Shown: in pieces, positions 53,472 to 62,063 of the stretch
Layout: each line of letters opens with the position of its first letter
Position numbering within the stretch: position 1 is the stretch's first letter
Assembly: GCF_002855515.1 (NCBI RefSeq)
Contig: NZ_PKRP01000003.1
Span: 558,001-622,000, forward strand
Reading direction: 5' to 3'
Origin: Rhizobium sp. TH135
GTDB lineage: Bacteria; Pseudomonadota; Alphaproteobacteria; Rhizobiales; Rhizobiaceae
Length of the DNA stretch: 64,000 bases
Notes under the pieces: generated by a model
The model's input: the letters and a program-made list of their open reading frames with translations, nothing else
What the model was told of the DNA's origin: nothing
Databases searched by the model: none
Program-made: the position numbers and the translations under genes

Positions 53472-53945
53472 TTACGCTTGGGCGGCCATCGCGGCCATCA
53501 GACCGACTTCCTCTGCGCGCTTGCGCACGATCGGGGCGAGCGGCACTTCGGAGAAAGGCATGGTGCGCAACTTCAATTGCGCGTCGCAGACCTTCTTGCC
53601 GCCGCTCGTGATCTTCGCCTTGGTGACGGCAAAGCCGGAACCGTCGTGTTCAAGCTCCGCTTCGATATCGAGGACGGCGCCCGGTTCGACGAAGGTGCGC
53701 ATCTTGGCGCCATCGACCGACATCAGGAAGGGCATGGCCTCGAAGTCCTTGACCGCAAGCAGCAGCATGCCGGAGGCCTGTGCCATGGTTTCGATCAGGA
53801 GAACGCCAGGCACGAGTGGCATGCCGGGGAAATGCCCTTCGAAAACGGGGCTTTCCATCGGCACGGTCGAGGTGGCCTTCAAACGACCAAGGCCGAGATC
53901 CACGCTCTCGACCTTGTCAATCATCTGGAAGTATTCAAGCAGCAT
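53472..53945 (-). CDS. 3-hydroxyacyl-ACP dehydratase of VLCFA synthesis (FabZ-like)
   Basis: This 157-residue hot-dog fold dehydratase removes water from 3-hydroxyacyl-AcpXL. The family motif is GHFPGMPLVPGVLLIETMAQ (residues 37-56), with the catalytic His38 and Glu52. The substrate tunnel strand includes VDGAKMRTFVEPG. The C-terminal 25 residues extend beyond housekeeping FabZ. It starts 25 bp after acpXL and is followed after about 100 bp by fabF2. Specialisation for long chains is inferred from the cluster. Confidence 0.92.
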   Translation of the reverse strand: MLLEYFQMIDKVESVDLGLGRLKATSTVPMESPVFEGHFPGMPLVPGVLLIETMAQASGMLLLAVKDFEAMPFLMSVDGAKMRTFVEPGAVLDIEAELEHDGSGFAVTKAKITSGGKKVCDAQLKLRTMPFSEVPLAPIVRKRAEEVGLMAAMAAQA

Positions 53946-53969
53946 GACATGTCTCCGCCGCGTGGCGGA

Positions 53970-54248
53970 TCAGCCCTTGGCAGCCCGCAATTCGTCGATC
54001 TTGGTGCACAGGTTCTTCAGAACGAAGTACTCCTCGGTCGAAACCTTGCCTTCGTTGACTTCCTGCGTCCACTGCTCGAGCGGGATCTTGATGCCGAATT
54101 CCTTGTCGATCGCAAAGACGATGTCGAGGAAGTCGAGGCTGTCGATGCCGAGGTCATCGATCGTGTGGCTTTCCGGCGTAATCGTCTCGCGATCGATTTC
54201 GCTGGTCTCTGCGATGATGTCGGCAACTTTGTCGAATGTAGCGGTCAC
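53970..54248 (-). CDS. acpXL: Acyl carrier protein AcpXL
   Basis: This 92-residue acidic protein carries the growing 27-hydroxyoctacosanoic acid for lipid A. The phosphopantetheine site is the Ser in [11 protein letters not shown] (Ser37). The family-specific middle [24 protein letters not shown] and the C-terminal [15 protein letters not shown] distinguish AcpXL from housekeeping AcpP. It is the first gene of a six-gene minus-strand cluster ending in lpxXL. The 105-bp gap upstream, after hemN, should hold its promoter; I could not define boxes. Confidence 0.96.
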   Translation of the reverse strand: MTATFDKVADIIAETSEIDRETITPESHTIDDLGIDSLDFLDIVFAIDKEFGIKIPLEQWTQEVNEGKVSTEEYFVLKNLCTKIDELRAAKG

Positions 54249-54353
54249 GCCAGTACCTCATATGTCTCAAATTCTGGGTTCCACATAAGGAAAGCAGCGT
54301 GAAATGCCAATGGTGGTTTTGTATTGCAGCGAAATTTGCAGCCGAAGTGTTGC

Positions 54354-55703
54354 CTAAACAGCAATCGAATGGCGACCTTTGCCATTGGAGAGGTAGCTGT
54401 CGAAGACGGCGGCAATTGTCCGCGCAAAGGGACGACCTGCCTCGGTGATGACGAAGTGATCGTCTTCGATCAGACAGATGCGGTCCTGGTTGGACTGCGC
54501 AAAGGCTCGCGCTTCCGCAACGATGTCATCGACGGCATTGCCGAATTCGGACCGGAGCTCCCGGAAGGAGACAGTAAAGCGGCACATGATCTCCTCGATC
54601 ACGCGGCGGCGCAGCCTGTCGTCATCGCTGACCGCAATGCCACGCACGGCGGTGAGACCGCCGGCATCGGCCATGCGCTGGTATTCGCCCGTAGCAGGCA
54701 TGTTTTGCACGTAGCCCTGCGGCAATTGCCCGATCGAGGAGGCGCCAAGCCCGATCAGGGCTTCGGCGGCATCATCCGTATAGCCCTGGAAGTTGCGGCG
54801 CAGGCGCCCTTCCCGCGCCGCAACCGCCATCCGGTCGGACGGCAGCGCGAAATGGTCGATGCCGACGGGCTCGTATCCAGCAGCAACGAGCATCGAGGCG
54901 GCAAGGCTCATCTGCGCGAAGCGTTCCTCAAGGCCGGGCAGCACCTCTCCCTTGATCATCGTCTGATGCTTCTTCATCCACGGCACATGGGCATAACCGA
55001 AGAGGGCAATCCGATCCGGCGCAAGTGACAGGATGTCCTTGACCGTCTCTGCCACGCTCGTGTCGGTCTGGTGCGGCAGGCCGTAGAGAATGTCGCAATT
55101 CACCGAATGCACGCCCCGCGCCCGCACAGCCTCCACCACCGATTTCGTCTGTTCGAAGGTCTGGATCCGGTTGATCGCCTTCTGCACCTTAGGGTGGAAG
55201 TCCTGCACGCCGAGGCTGGCACGCGTCATGCCGATGGCGGCGAGTGCGTCATAGCGTGGCTCGTCGAGGTCGTTCGGGTCCATCTCGACGCTGATTTCGA
55301 CGTCATCGGCAAAACGGAAGGCCGACCGAAGGGCTGCCATCAGATCGATCAGATCGTTTGGCCGCACCATGGTCGGCGAACCGCCGCCGAAATGCACGGC
55401 TGTGACGGCCGCGTCGCGGCTGACCAGCGCGCCGACGGCTGCGATCTCCTTCTTCAAAGATTCCAGATAGATCGCGATCGGCTCGTATTTCAGCGTATGT
55501 TTGGTGTGACAGGCACAGAACCAGCAGAGGCGGTCGCAATAGGGGACGTGGATGTAGAGCGAGATGCGCTCTTTTCCAGTGATCGCCTGGAGCCACTGCG
55601 CATATTTGCCGCAGTCGATATCTTCATGAAAATGCGGCGCCGTCGGATAGCTCGTATAGCGAGGGACAGCGCCGGAATACTTGGCGAGAAGGGAATTTTC
55701 CAT
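54354..55703 (-). CDS. hemN: Oxygen-independent coproporphyrinogen III oxidase
   Basis: This 449-residue radical SAM enzyme decarboxylates coproporphyrinogen III to protoporphyrinogen IX without oxygen. Its 4Fe-4S/SAM motif is YIHVPYCDRLCWFCACHTK (about residues 51-69), and HemN-specific sequences include the N-terminal YSGAVPRYTSYPTAPHF and FGGGSPTM. The C-terminal domain contains the HemN cover helix region MCRFTVSFRELR. ATG 55703 is used; an in-frame opening to 55796 crosses the promoter. It is divergent from fnrN with an anaerobox between them, and supplies heme when oxygen is low. Confidence 0.95.
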   Translation of the reverse strand: MENSLLAKYSGAVPRYTSYPTAPHFHEDIDCGKYAQWLQAITGKERISLYIHVPYCDRLCWFCACHTKHTLKYEPIAIYLESLKKEIAAVGALVSRDAAVTAVHFGGGSPTMVRPNDLIDLMAALRSAFRFADDVEISVEMDPNDLDEPRYDALAAIGMTRASLGVQDFHPKVQKAINRIQTFEQTKSVVEAVRARGVHSVNCDILYGLPHQTDTSVAETVKDILSLAPDRIALFGYAHVPWMKKHQTMIKGEVLPGLEERFAQMSLAASMLVAAGYEPVGIDHFALPSDRMAVAAREGRLRRNFQGYTDDAAEALIGLGASSIGQLPQGYVQNMPATGEYQRMADAGGLTAVRGIAVSDDDRLRRRVIEEIMCRFTVSFRELRSEFGNAVDDIVAEARAFAQSNQDRICLIEDDHFVITEAGRPFARTIAAVFDSYLSNGKGRHSIAV

Positions 55704-55769
55704 GAGTTTGCGCTGCCTTGAGGTGTATCGAACTGCGACCAAAGATAGCGCCGTCACACATCGCGGCCT

Positions 55770-55783
55770 TTGACTTCGATCAA
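55770..55783. promoter_or_regulatory. Anaerobox between hemN and fnrN
   Basis: TTGACTTCGATCAA matches TTGAT-N4-ATCAA with one substitution. It is 66 bp upstream of the hemN start and 111 bp upstream of fnrN, suited to activating hemN and to autoregulation of fnrN. Confidence 0.8.
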
Positions 55784-55894
55784 TTTGCTGATACATTTCT
55801 CACGTAGAGTTTATTGAAACTCAGCGGCCCGAGGAGGGCACTCGACCGGACGCAGCCTCAAAGGCGCCGAGCGGTCTGACGGGATGGCTTCACC

Positions 55895-56620
55895 ATGGAC
55901 ACCTACAGAAAACACTTCCCGGAATGCGAGGCTCCCGCGGTCTGCCGTTCCTGCGAAGCCCGTCATGGCGGCCTCTGCTCGGTGCTGACATCCGCCCAGC
56001 TGGTCGAACTCAATCGCCACTCGATTCGCCGTCGCGTCGAAGCCGGTAACGAGGTCATCGGACAGGGCGAGCAGGTCGGTAGCTACAGCAATATCCTGAA
56101 GGGCGTCATCAAGCTGTCGAAGATGATGGCCGATGGCCGCCAGCAGATCGTCGGCCTGCAGTTCGCGCCCGATTTCCTCGGCCGCCCCTTCCTCGGCGAA
56201 AGCACGATCACGGCGGAAGCCGCGACCGACACCGATATCTGCACCTTCCCGCGCAACATCGTCGACCGCATGGTCGGCGAAGTCCCGGACATGGAGCGCA
56301 AGCTGCATGCCCAGTCGCTGAAGGAACTCGACGAAGCGCGTGACTGGATGCTGACGCTGGGTCGCAAGACCGCCCAAGAGAAGGTCGCGAGCTTCCTCTA
56401 CCTGATCGCGACCCATATCGATCCGGAAAGCGAGGGCACCCAGACCTTCGATCTGCCGCTCTCGCGCGCCGACATTGCTGACTTCTTGGGCCTCACGATC
56501 GAGACTGTCAGCCGCCAGATGACCAAGCTGCGCAAGGACGGGATCATCGTCATCGAGAACAATCGCCACGTCATCGTGCCGAAACTCGACCGTTTGCGCG
56601 ACGCAGCCGGTATCGACTGA
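55895..56620 (+). CDS. fnrN: Oxygen-responsive Crp/Fnr family regulator FnrN
   Basis: This 241-residue regulator has an N-terminal Cys cluster (Cys11, 17, 20, 28) plus Cys116 in TDTDICTFPR, sufficient for an oxygen-labile 4Fe-4S cluster. A cyclic-nucleotide-binding fold spans about residues 35-150. The Crp-type helix-turn-helix is near residues 190-215, LSRADIADFLGLTIETVSRQ, whose E-x2-S-R residues read TTGAT half-sites. It should activate fixN, fixG and hemN through the anaeroboxes seen here. It is divergent from hemN. The similar FixK proteins lack the Cys cluster, so FnrN is preferred. Confidence 0.95.
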   Translation: MDTYRKHFPECEAPAVCRSCEARHGGLCSVLTSAQLVELNRHSIRRRVEAGNEVIGQGEQVGSYSNILKGVIKLSKMMADGRQQIVGLQFAPDFLGRPFLGESTITAEAATDTDICTFPRNIVDRMVGEVPDMERKLHAQSLKELDEARDWMLTLGRKTAQEKVASFLYLIATHIDPESEGTQTFDLPLSRADIADFLGLTIETVSRQMTKLRKDGIIVIENNRHVIVPKLDRLRDAAGID

Positions 56621-56679
56621 CGCTCAGCGTCAGAGCCGGCGCCGATTCTTTTCTCAAGCGATGAATAGCCTGTTCAGGC

Positions 56680-57663
56680 CTAGAACAAGCGCGCGATCAG
56701 CCAGGCGACCGCGACAAAAGCCGCCATCACCGTACAGGCCAAGTAGAAGATCTGGATGCCGATCAGGATATCGGCGGGGCCGGCATCGCTGCGGCCTGCC
56801 GCATGCATCATCGGTTCGCTCACCCTGACGCCGCCATAGACGCGCGGGCCTGCCAGTTGCAGGTCGAGCGCGCCGGCCATTGCGGCCTCCGGCCAGCCGG
56901 AATTCGGTGAACGATGCAGGCCGCTGTCGCGAAGGGCTGCCGAGAAGGAGCGACGGCCTGCCCCTGCCCCTGCCCCGAGCTTCAGCCATGCCGCAAGCGC
57001 GATAAAGACGGCCGAAAGCCGTGCGGCGGGCCAGTTGGCAAGGTCATCGAGCCGCGCAGACGCCCAGCCGAAGTCGAAGAAGCGCTCGTTCTTGTGCCCT
57101 ATCATCGAATCGGCGGTGTTGAGCATCTTGTAGGCGAGGATCCCGGGCAGGCCCGCGATCGCATACCAGAAGACCGGTGCCACCACGCCGTCGGCGAAAT
57201 TCTCCGACAGGCTTTCGATCGCGGCGCGCGAAACACCCGCTTCATCGAGCGTCTTCGGATCACGCCCGACGATCATCGCCACCGCCCGGCGACCGCCGTC
57301 GAGCCCTTGCCCGAGCAGCCCATCGGCAACAGCCTGCACATGATCGCCAAGGCTTTTCTGCGCCAGGAATACACCGACAACGACGATTTCGAGGACAAGG
57401 CCGACCACGCCTAGAAATTCGAAGATCGAAGAGAGGACCAGGCCGACGACGGCAGAGGCGATGAGCAGCAGGACGATGGTGATAACACCGTTCAGCCGTC
57501 TGCCTTCGGCGGTAAACGTCGTGCGGTTCAGAGGCTTTTCGAAGAGATCGATGGCCTTGCCGAACAGGACCACAGGATGGGGCACGCGCTGCCAGAGCCA
57601 GGGCGGATCACCGACGACGCGATCAAGACCGATCGCCGCAAGCAGGATGAGGAGGTGGCTCAT
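56680..57663 (-). CDS. cobD: Adenosylcobinamide-phosphate synthase (CobD/CbiB)
   Basis: This 327-residue inner-membrane enzyme attaches aminopropanol phosphate to adenosylcobyric acid. It shows LDRVVGDPPWLWQRVPHPVVLFGK near the N-terminus, the conserved RDPKTLDEAGVSRAAIESLSENFADGVVAPVFWY, and NTADSMIGHKNERFFDFGWASARLDD near residues 180-205. Four or more membrane segments are visible. ATG 57663 overlaps the cobC stop as ATGA. It ends the coupled cobABCD operon and converges with fnrN. Confidence 0.95.
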   Translation of the reverse strand: MSHLLILLAAIGLDRVVGDPPWLWQRVPHPVVLFGKAIDLFEKPLNRTTFTAEGRRLNGVITIVLLLIASAVVGLVLSSIFEFLGVVGLVLEIVVVGVFLAQKSLGDHVQAVADGLLGQGLDGGRRAVAMIVGRDPKTLDEAGVSRAAIESLSENFADGVVAPVFWYAIAGLPGILAYKMLNTADSMIGHKNERFFDFGWASARLDDLANWPAARLSAVFIALAAWLKLGAGAGAGRRSFSAALRDSGLHRSPNSGWPEAAMAGALDLQLAGPRVYGGVRVSEPMMHAAGRSDAGPADILIGIQIFYLACTVMAAFVAVAWLIARLF

Positions 57664-58664
57664 GTCTGTGGTTTCCGAAAGGAGTTGAGCGCCGCCAGAA
57701 GGCGCGCATCGCCGGCCTCGTCTTGGGAAAGGCCGAAGCGCAGCCAGTCTGGCCGGTAGTCGAATTTACGGGTCAGGATGTGATGGCTGCAGAGATGGCG
57801 GTGCAAGTCAGCAGCGTCCACATCCTCGACCAGATGGAAGAGATCCGTTCCGCCGCGCACAGTGAGGCCCGCATTCGACAAGACTTCGGAGAGTGCACGG
57901 GAACGCTGACGAATCTGGTCGGTGATGAGCCGTGTATCCGACGTCATCAAATGTTCGGCCAGAACCAATGCGGGCCCAGACACCGCCCAGGGACCGAGCC
58001 ATTCTGCAAAACGCGTGGTGAGGCTCTCCTCGGCAATGACGAAACCAAGGCGGATCCCGGCAAGCCCGAAGAACTTGCCGAAAGAGCGGAAGACGATGAG
58101 GTTCGGGCTGGGTTCAGCTGCGAGGCTGTGGTCTGGAACCGTATCCCCGAAGGCTTCGTCGACAACGAGCAGCCCGTTCCGATGCACGAGGTCGCCGGCC
58201 AATGCCTGCAGCCTCTCCCGCCCGTAAAGCCGGCCATCGGGATTGTTGGGGTTCACCACGACAACAAGGCGATGATCGCTGTTGATCTGTTCGAGGTCGC
58301 TGATGGCGTCCACCGCGAGACCTGCCAGGGTGAAGGCTCGAACATATTCGCCATAGGTGGGCGTTAGCACGGCCACACGACTGCCCGGCGCAACGAGCCG
58401 CGGGAGGAGCTGGATGGCGGACTGTGTGCCCGGCACCGGCAAAGGCAGACGCGCGCCGGAGCGATAGTAGCCGCGAGCCGCTTCGCGCGCTGCCATTTCG
58501 CGTTCCTGGTCTGGAAGACGATGCCAGGCGCGCATCGGGATCTCGGGCAGTTCCGGTGGGCAGGGATTGATGCCGGTGGACAGGTCGAGCCAGTCCTCGA
58601 TGCGCCCTCCGTAAAGCGAAGCGGCAGCCGCAAGTCCGCCGCCATGCTGGATAGGTCCGCTCAT
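57660..58664 (-). CDS. cobC: L-threonine-O-3-phosphate decarboxylase-type aminotransferase (CobC)
   Basis: This 334-residue PLP enzyme supplies aminopropanol phosphate for the nucleotide loop of cobalamin. It has a class I/II aminotransferase fold: DLSTGINPCPPELPEIP at the start, VVVNPNNPDGRLYGRE, VVDEAFGD, and the PLP Lys in FRSFGKFFGLAGIRLGF near residue 198. Length fits CobC/CobD decarboxylases. It is coupled by ATGA overlaps to cobB upstream and cobD downstream. Confidence 0.93.
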   Translation of the reverse strand: MSGPIQHGGGLAAAASLYGGRIEDWLDLSTGINPCPPELPEIPMRAWHRLPDQEREMAAREAARGYYRSGARLPLPVPGTQSAIQLLPRLVAPGSRVAVLTPTYGEYVRAFTLAGLAVDAISDLEQINSDHRLVVVVNPNNPDGRLYGRERLQALAGDLVHRNGLLVVDEAFGDTVPDHSLAAEPSPNLIVFRSFGKFFGLAGIRLGFVIAEESLTTRFAEWLGPWAVSGPALVLAEHLMTSDTRLITDQIRQRSRALSEVLSNAGLTVRGGTDLFHLVEDVDAADLHRHLCSHHILTRKFDYRPDWLRFGLSQDEAGDARLLAALNSFRKPQT

Positions 58665-59965
58665 GCGCCCTCTCCCGCGACATCGATCAGATGCATGTAG
58701 GATCCCGCCACCGAGCCGCGACGTAGGCCGACGGAACCGAGTTGCTCGCCCAACGCATCCTCTGCTTCGAAAAGGCGGTCTGCAGCGCCCTCGGAGACGA
58801 CGGTCGAATAGTGGAACTCGTGAGCGGTGAATTCACCAGCGAACAGGTCTGGTGCAAGCGACCGCAGCCGCCGATAGCCCAGATGCCGCTGGCGCGTCGC
58901 ATAGCTGGTCACGAGGGGTAAAAGACCGAGCATGCCGTGACGTTTTCCGTCAGCATCGACCAGTCCCTCTCCGAGCACCATATAGCCACCACACTCGCCA
59001 TAGATCCTGGCGCCCCGTTCGGCAGCGGACACCATGCCGACCTGGAAGCGCTGCGCCGAGCTAATTTTGCCCGCATGCAGTTCCGGATAACCGCCGGGCA
59101 AATATATCGCATCGACATCCGCCGACGGCGCTTCGTCTGCAAGCGGCGAAAAGAAGGAAAGCTCCGCGCCCTGGGCGCGCCAGCCTTCGAGCAGATGCGG
59201 ATAGGAAAAGGCAAAGGCGATGTCGCGGGCGATTGCAATCCGCTGGCCGAGCCGCGGAAGGCTCGTGACCGTTGCGGAGCCCGAGGCGTCAGCCGTCTTG
59301 CCGGCCAACAGCATCAGGCGATCGAGGTCGACACCGGCCTCGATGGCATCGGCCGCATTTTCGATGAAGGTTTCGAGCGCACCATGTTCGCCCGCCTGCA
59401 CGAGGCCGAGATGCCGTTCGGGCAGCGAAAGCGATTTATCGCTTCTCAAGCTGCCGAGAACCGGAACCTCTGTCTTCGCCATGGCTTCCCGCAGCATACC
59501 CTCATGCCGGTCACTGCCGACACGGTTGAGGATGACACCCGCGACCTGCACATCTGGCCGAAACCTGGAAAAGCCCGTGACAAGGGCTGCGACCGATTGC
59601 GAAGTCCGCCCGCAATCAACGACGAGGACCACCGGCAGCGACAGAAGGGCCGCAAGATCGCCGGCGCTTCCCGTCCCGTCGGCAGCACCATCGAACAAAC
59701 CCATCATCGCCTCGATGATCAGCATGCCGCGTTCTGCACATTGAGCGGCCTGCGCCTTGAGGAACGCGGGACGCATGGCCCAGGGATCAAAGTTGAAACA
59801 GGACGCGCCACTCGCGGCGGCATGGAAGGCAGGATCGATATAGTCGGGGCCAGCCTTGCCCGGGGCAACGGAAATTCCGCGGCGGCGCAGCGCCCGCATC
59901 AGGCCAAGCGTCACCACTGTCTTGCCCGAACCGGAAGCCGGCGCGGCGATCAGCAGTCCGCTCAT
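58661..59965 (-). CDS. cobB: Hydrogenobyrinate/cobyrinate a,c-diamide synthase (CobB/CbiA)
   Basis: This 434-residue enzyme amidates the a and c carboxylates of the corrin ring using ATP and glutamine. The N-terminal P-loop is APASGSGKTVVTLGLMRAL (residues 8-26), followed by PGKAGPDYIDPAFH. The C-terminal class I glutaminase domain has the nucleophile Cys in RIYGECGGYMVLGEGL near residue 325 and a His in FTAHEFHYS. It is joined to cobA upstream and cobC downstream by ATGA overlaps. The aerobic or anaerobic naming depends on the substrate. Confidence 0.95.
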   Translation of the reverse strand: MSGLLIAAPASGSGKTVVTLGLMRALRRRGISVAPGKAGPDYIDPAFHAAASGASCFNFDPWAMRPAFLKAQAAQCAERGMLIIEAMMGLFDGAADGTGSAGDLAALLSLPVVLVVDCGRTSQSVAALVTGFSRFRPDVQVAGVILNRVGSDRHEGMLREAMAKTEVPVLGSLRSDKSLSLPERHLGLVQAGEHGALETFIENAADAIEAGVDLDRLMLLAGKTADASGSATVTSLPRLGQRIAIARDIAFAFSYPHLLEGWRAQGAELSFFSPLADEAPSADVDAIYLPGGYPELHAGKISSAQRFQVGMVSAAERGARIYGECGGYMVLGEGLVDADGKRHGMLGLLPLVTSYATRQRHLGYRRLRSLAPDLFAGEFTAHEFHYSTVVSEGAADRLFEAEDALGEQLGSVGLRRGSVAGSYMHLIDVAGEGA

Positions 59966-60819
59966 GCCGTGTCTTTCTGTTCCACGGCAAAGGGATCAGG
60001 CAGAAGCTTGCGACCGGAAAGCGCACCCAGCCAGTCGAGCGATGGCCGAAGCCGGACGACCTCGCCGATGACGACGATTGCCGGCGGCTCGATGCCGGCA
60101 GCGATCATGTCGGCTTCGGCGCGTCCTAGCGTGGTCTCGAGCACGGTCTGCTCCGGGGTAGCCGCATTGCAGACGAAGGCGACGGCCTCGTTACGCGAGC
60201 GGCCGGCAGCAATCAGATTGGCGGCGATCTGCCCCATGTGCTTCATCGCCATATACATGACGATGACAGGCGATCCGCGACCGATCGCGTCCCAGTCGAT
60301 GCGGTCCGGCACCACCCCGGACGAATCATGCCCCGTGAGGAAGGTCACCGCATGATTGACCTCGCGATGGGTGACCGGGATGCCGGCATAGGCAAGCCCG
60401 CCGATTCCGGCCGTGATGCCGGGAACGATGCGGAAGGGCACGCCATGTTCGATGAGCGTCAGTGCCTCTTCGCCACCCCGCCCGAAGACGAAGGGATCGC
60501 CGCCCTTGAGGCGCAGCACACGGTGGCCGGCCCTGGCGAGTTCGACGAGACGAAGGGAAATGTCACGCTGTTTGGCGGACGGCTTGCCGCCGCGCTTGCC
60601 GGCATATTCGAGGATGGCGCCGGTCCGGGCCAGTTTCAGGCAGTCTTCGTTGACCAGGGCGTCGTGGACGATGACGTCTGCCTCCGACAACCCCTTGGCC
60701 GCGAGCAGGGTCAGCAGGCCCGGGTCTCCCGGCCCGGCGCCGGCCAGCCACACATGGCCCGGCTCGATGGCCGGCAGGCTTGTTGGCAAGACGAGACGCG
60801 TCATATCAGTCATGCTCAT
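59962..60819 (-). CDS. cobA: Uroporphyrinogen-III C-methyltransferase (SUMT)
   Basis: This 285-residue enzyme methylates uroporphyrinogen III at C2 and C7 to give precorrin-2, the entry into cobalamin synthesis. It has the SUMT sequences VWLAGAGPGDPGLLTLLAAKGL (residues 23-44), VLRLKGGDPFVFGRGGEE near residues 102-119, and GIPVTHREVNHAVTFLTGH. The length matches single-domain SUMT with no CysG fusion. It is the first gene of cobABCD and is divergent from cbiD across about 107 bp. No B12 riboswitch is visible in that gap. Confidence 0.95.
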   Translation of the reverse strand: MSMTDMTRLVLPTSLPAIEPGHVWLAGAGPGDPGLLTLLAAKGLSEADVIVHDALVNEDCLKLARTGAILEYAGKRGGKPSAKQRDISLRLVELARAGHRVLRLKGGDPFVFGRGGEEALTLIEHGVPFRIVPGITAGIGGLAYAGIPVTHREVNHAVTFLTGHDSSGVVPDRIDWDAIGRGSPVIVMYMAMKHMGQIAANLIAAGRSRNEAVAFVCNAATPEQTVLETTLGRAEADMIAAGIEPPAIVVIGEVVRLRPSLDWLGALSGRKLLPDPFAVEQKDTA

Positions 60820-60926
60820 GGTCTAGGCCCCGTCGGAAAAAATTGCAATTCCGCCCCGCTGCTTTCCGCACGGAACCTGCGGTCACCTGACTTTCGCGCG
60901 GAGGCTGCCTCGCCTATAAGCGAGCC

Positions 60927-62063
60927 ATGAGCGATGCCAATCGACCAGACGCGAAAGACGCAGCAGAAGGCCACCGGCTGGACAAGCCGGAAGGCGCGCC
61001 ACTGCGCAACGGCTGGACGACTGGCGCCTGCGCCACGGCAGCGACCAAGGCGGCTTTCACGGCCTTGCTGACCCGCGCCTTCCCGGATCCCGTTTCGATC
61101 ACGCTGCCGAAAGGCGAGACGCCGGCCTTCGCGCTTGCCTGCGAAGGCTTCGAGCGGGAGAGCGCCTATGCGGGCATCGTCAAGGATGCGGGCGATGATC
61201 CGGATGTAACCCATGGAGCCACCGTAATCGCGACGGTGACCCGCCTATCTCCCGGAAGCGGCATCCGCTTTGTGGCGGGCGACGGCGTCGGCACGGTAAC
61301 GAAAGCGGGCCTTCCGATCGCAGTCGGCCAGGCCGCGATCAATCCGGTGCCGCGCGCGATGATGACAGCAGAGATCGAGGCGCTTGCGGCAGAGCATCAG
61401 GTGTCGCCGGATGTGGAGATCAGGATATCGGTGCCGGGTGGCGCCGCGATCGCCGAAAAGACCTGGAATCCGAGGCTCGGCATTCTCGGTGGCATCTCCA
61501 TCCTCGGCACCACGGGCATCGTCCATCCCTTCTCCTGTGCTGCCTGGATCCACTCTATCCATCGCGGCATCGACGTGGCGCGCGCCGAGGGACTGACGCA
61601 TCTGCTGGGCGCGACCGGATCGACTTCGGAAAAGGCAGCCCAGGTCTTTCATGATCTGCCCGACGGGGCGCTGATCGACATGGGCGACTTTGCCGGTGGC
61701 CTTCTGAAATATCTGCGCTCCCATCCGGTGCCGCGCCTGACGATCGCGGGTGGCTTTGCCAAGATGTCGAAACTCGCCCAAGGCGCACTCGACCTGCATT
61801 CCTCCCGCAGTCAAGTCGACAACATGTTTTATCTCTCCCTCCCTTGCACCATGTCGCTGGGTGAAACCGAGCGGCGCGCCGTGCAGGAAGCGAACACCGC
61901 GATGGAAGTGCTGGAGATCATGACGACGGCCAAGGTCGAGATCGCGCAATCGGTGGCCGAGGCGGCGAAGCTGACCGCCGAAGGCGTGCTGCGCGACAGC
62001 GGCGTCACCGTGGATATCCTCGTCACCGACCGCAAGGGCACGGTCATTGCCCATGCCCAGTAG
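60927..62063 (+). CDS. cbiD: Cobalt-precorrin-5B C1-methyltransferase (CbiD)
   Basis: This 378-residue enzyme methylates C1 of the corrin precursor after ring contraction. CbiD signatures are LRNGWTTGACATAATKAAF (residues 26-44), KDAGDDPDVTHGA, the glycine-rich LGILGGISILGTTGIVHPFS near residues 187-206, and GNHSG-type C-terminal GDFAGGLLKYLRSHPVPRLTIAGGFAKMSKLAQG. Rhizobia generally make B12 by the aerobic route, where CobF usually does this step; CbiD here would replace CobF. It overlaps cobK downstream by 11 bp, giving a two-gene unit. Confidence 0.94.
   Translation: MSDANRPDAKDAAEGHRLDKPEGAPLRNGWTTGACATAATKAAFTALLTRAFPDPVSITLPKGETPAFALACEGFERESAYAGIVKDAGDDPDVTHGATVIATVTRLSPGSGIRFVAGDGVGTVTKAGLPIAVGQAAINPVPRAMMTAEIEALAAEHQVSPDVEIRISVPGGAAIAEKTWNPRLGILGGISILGTTGIVHPFSCAAWIHSIHRGIDVARAEGLTHLLGATGSTSEKAAQVFHDLPDGALIDMGDFAGGLLKYLRSHPVPRLTIAGGFAKMSKLAQGALDLHSSRSQVDNMFYLSLPCTMSLGETERRAVQEANTAMEVLEIMTTAKVEIAQSVAEAAKLTAEGVLRDSGVTVDILVTDRKGTVIAHAQ

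Noticed and set aside
60820-60926. Cobalamin riboswitch between cobA and cbiD
   Set aside because: The gap is only 107 bp, too short for a full B12 riboswitch, and no B12-box-like core was seen.
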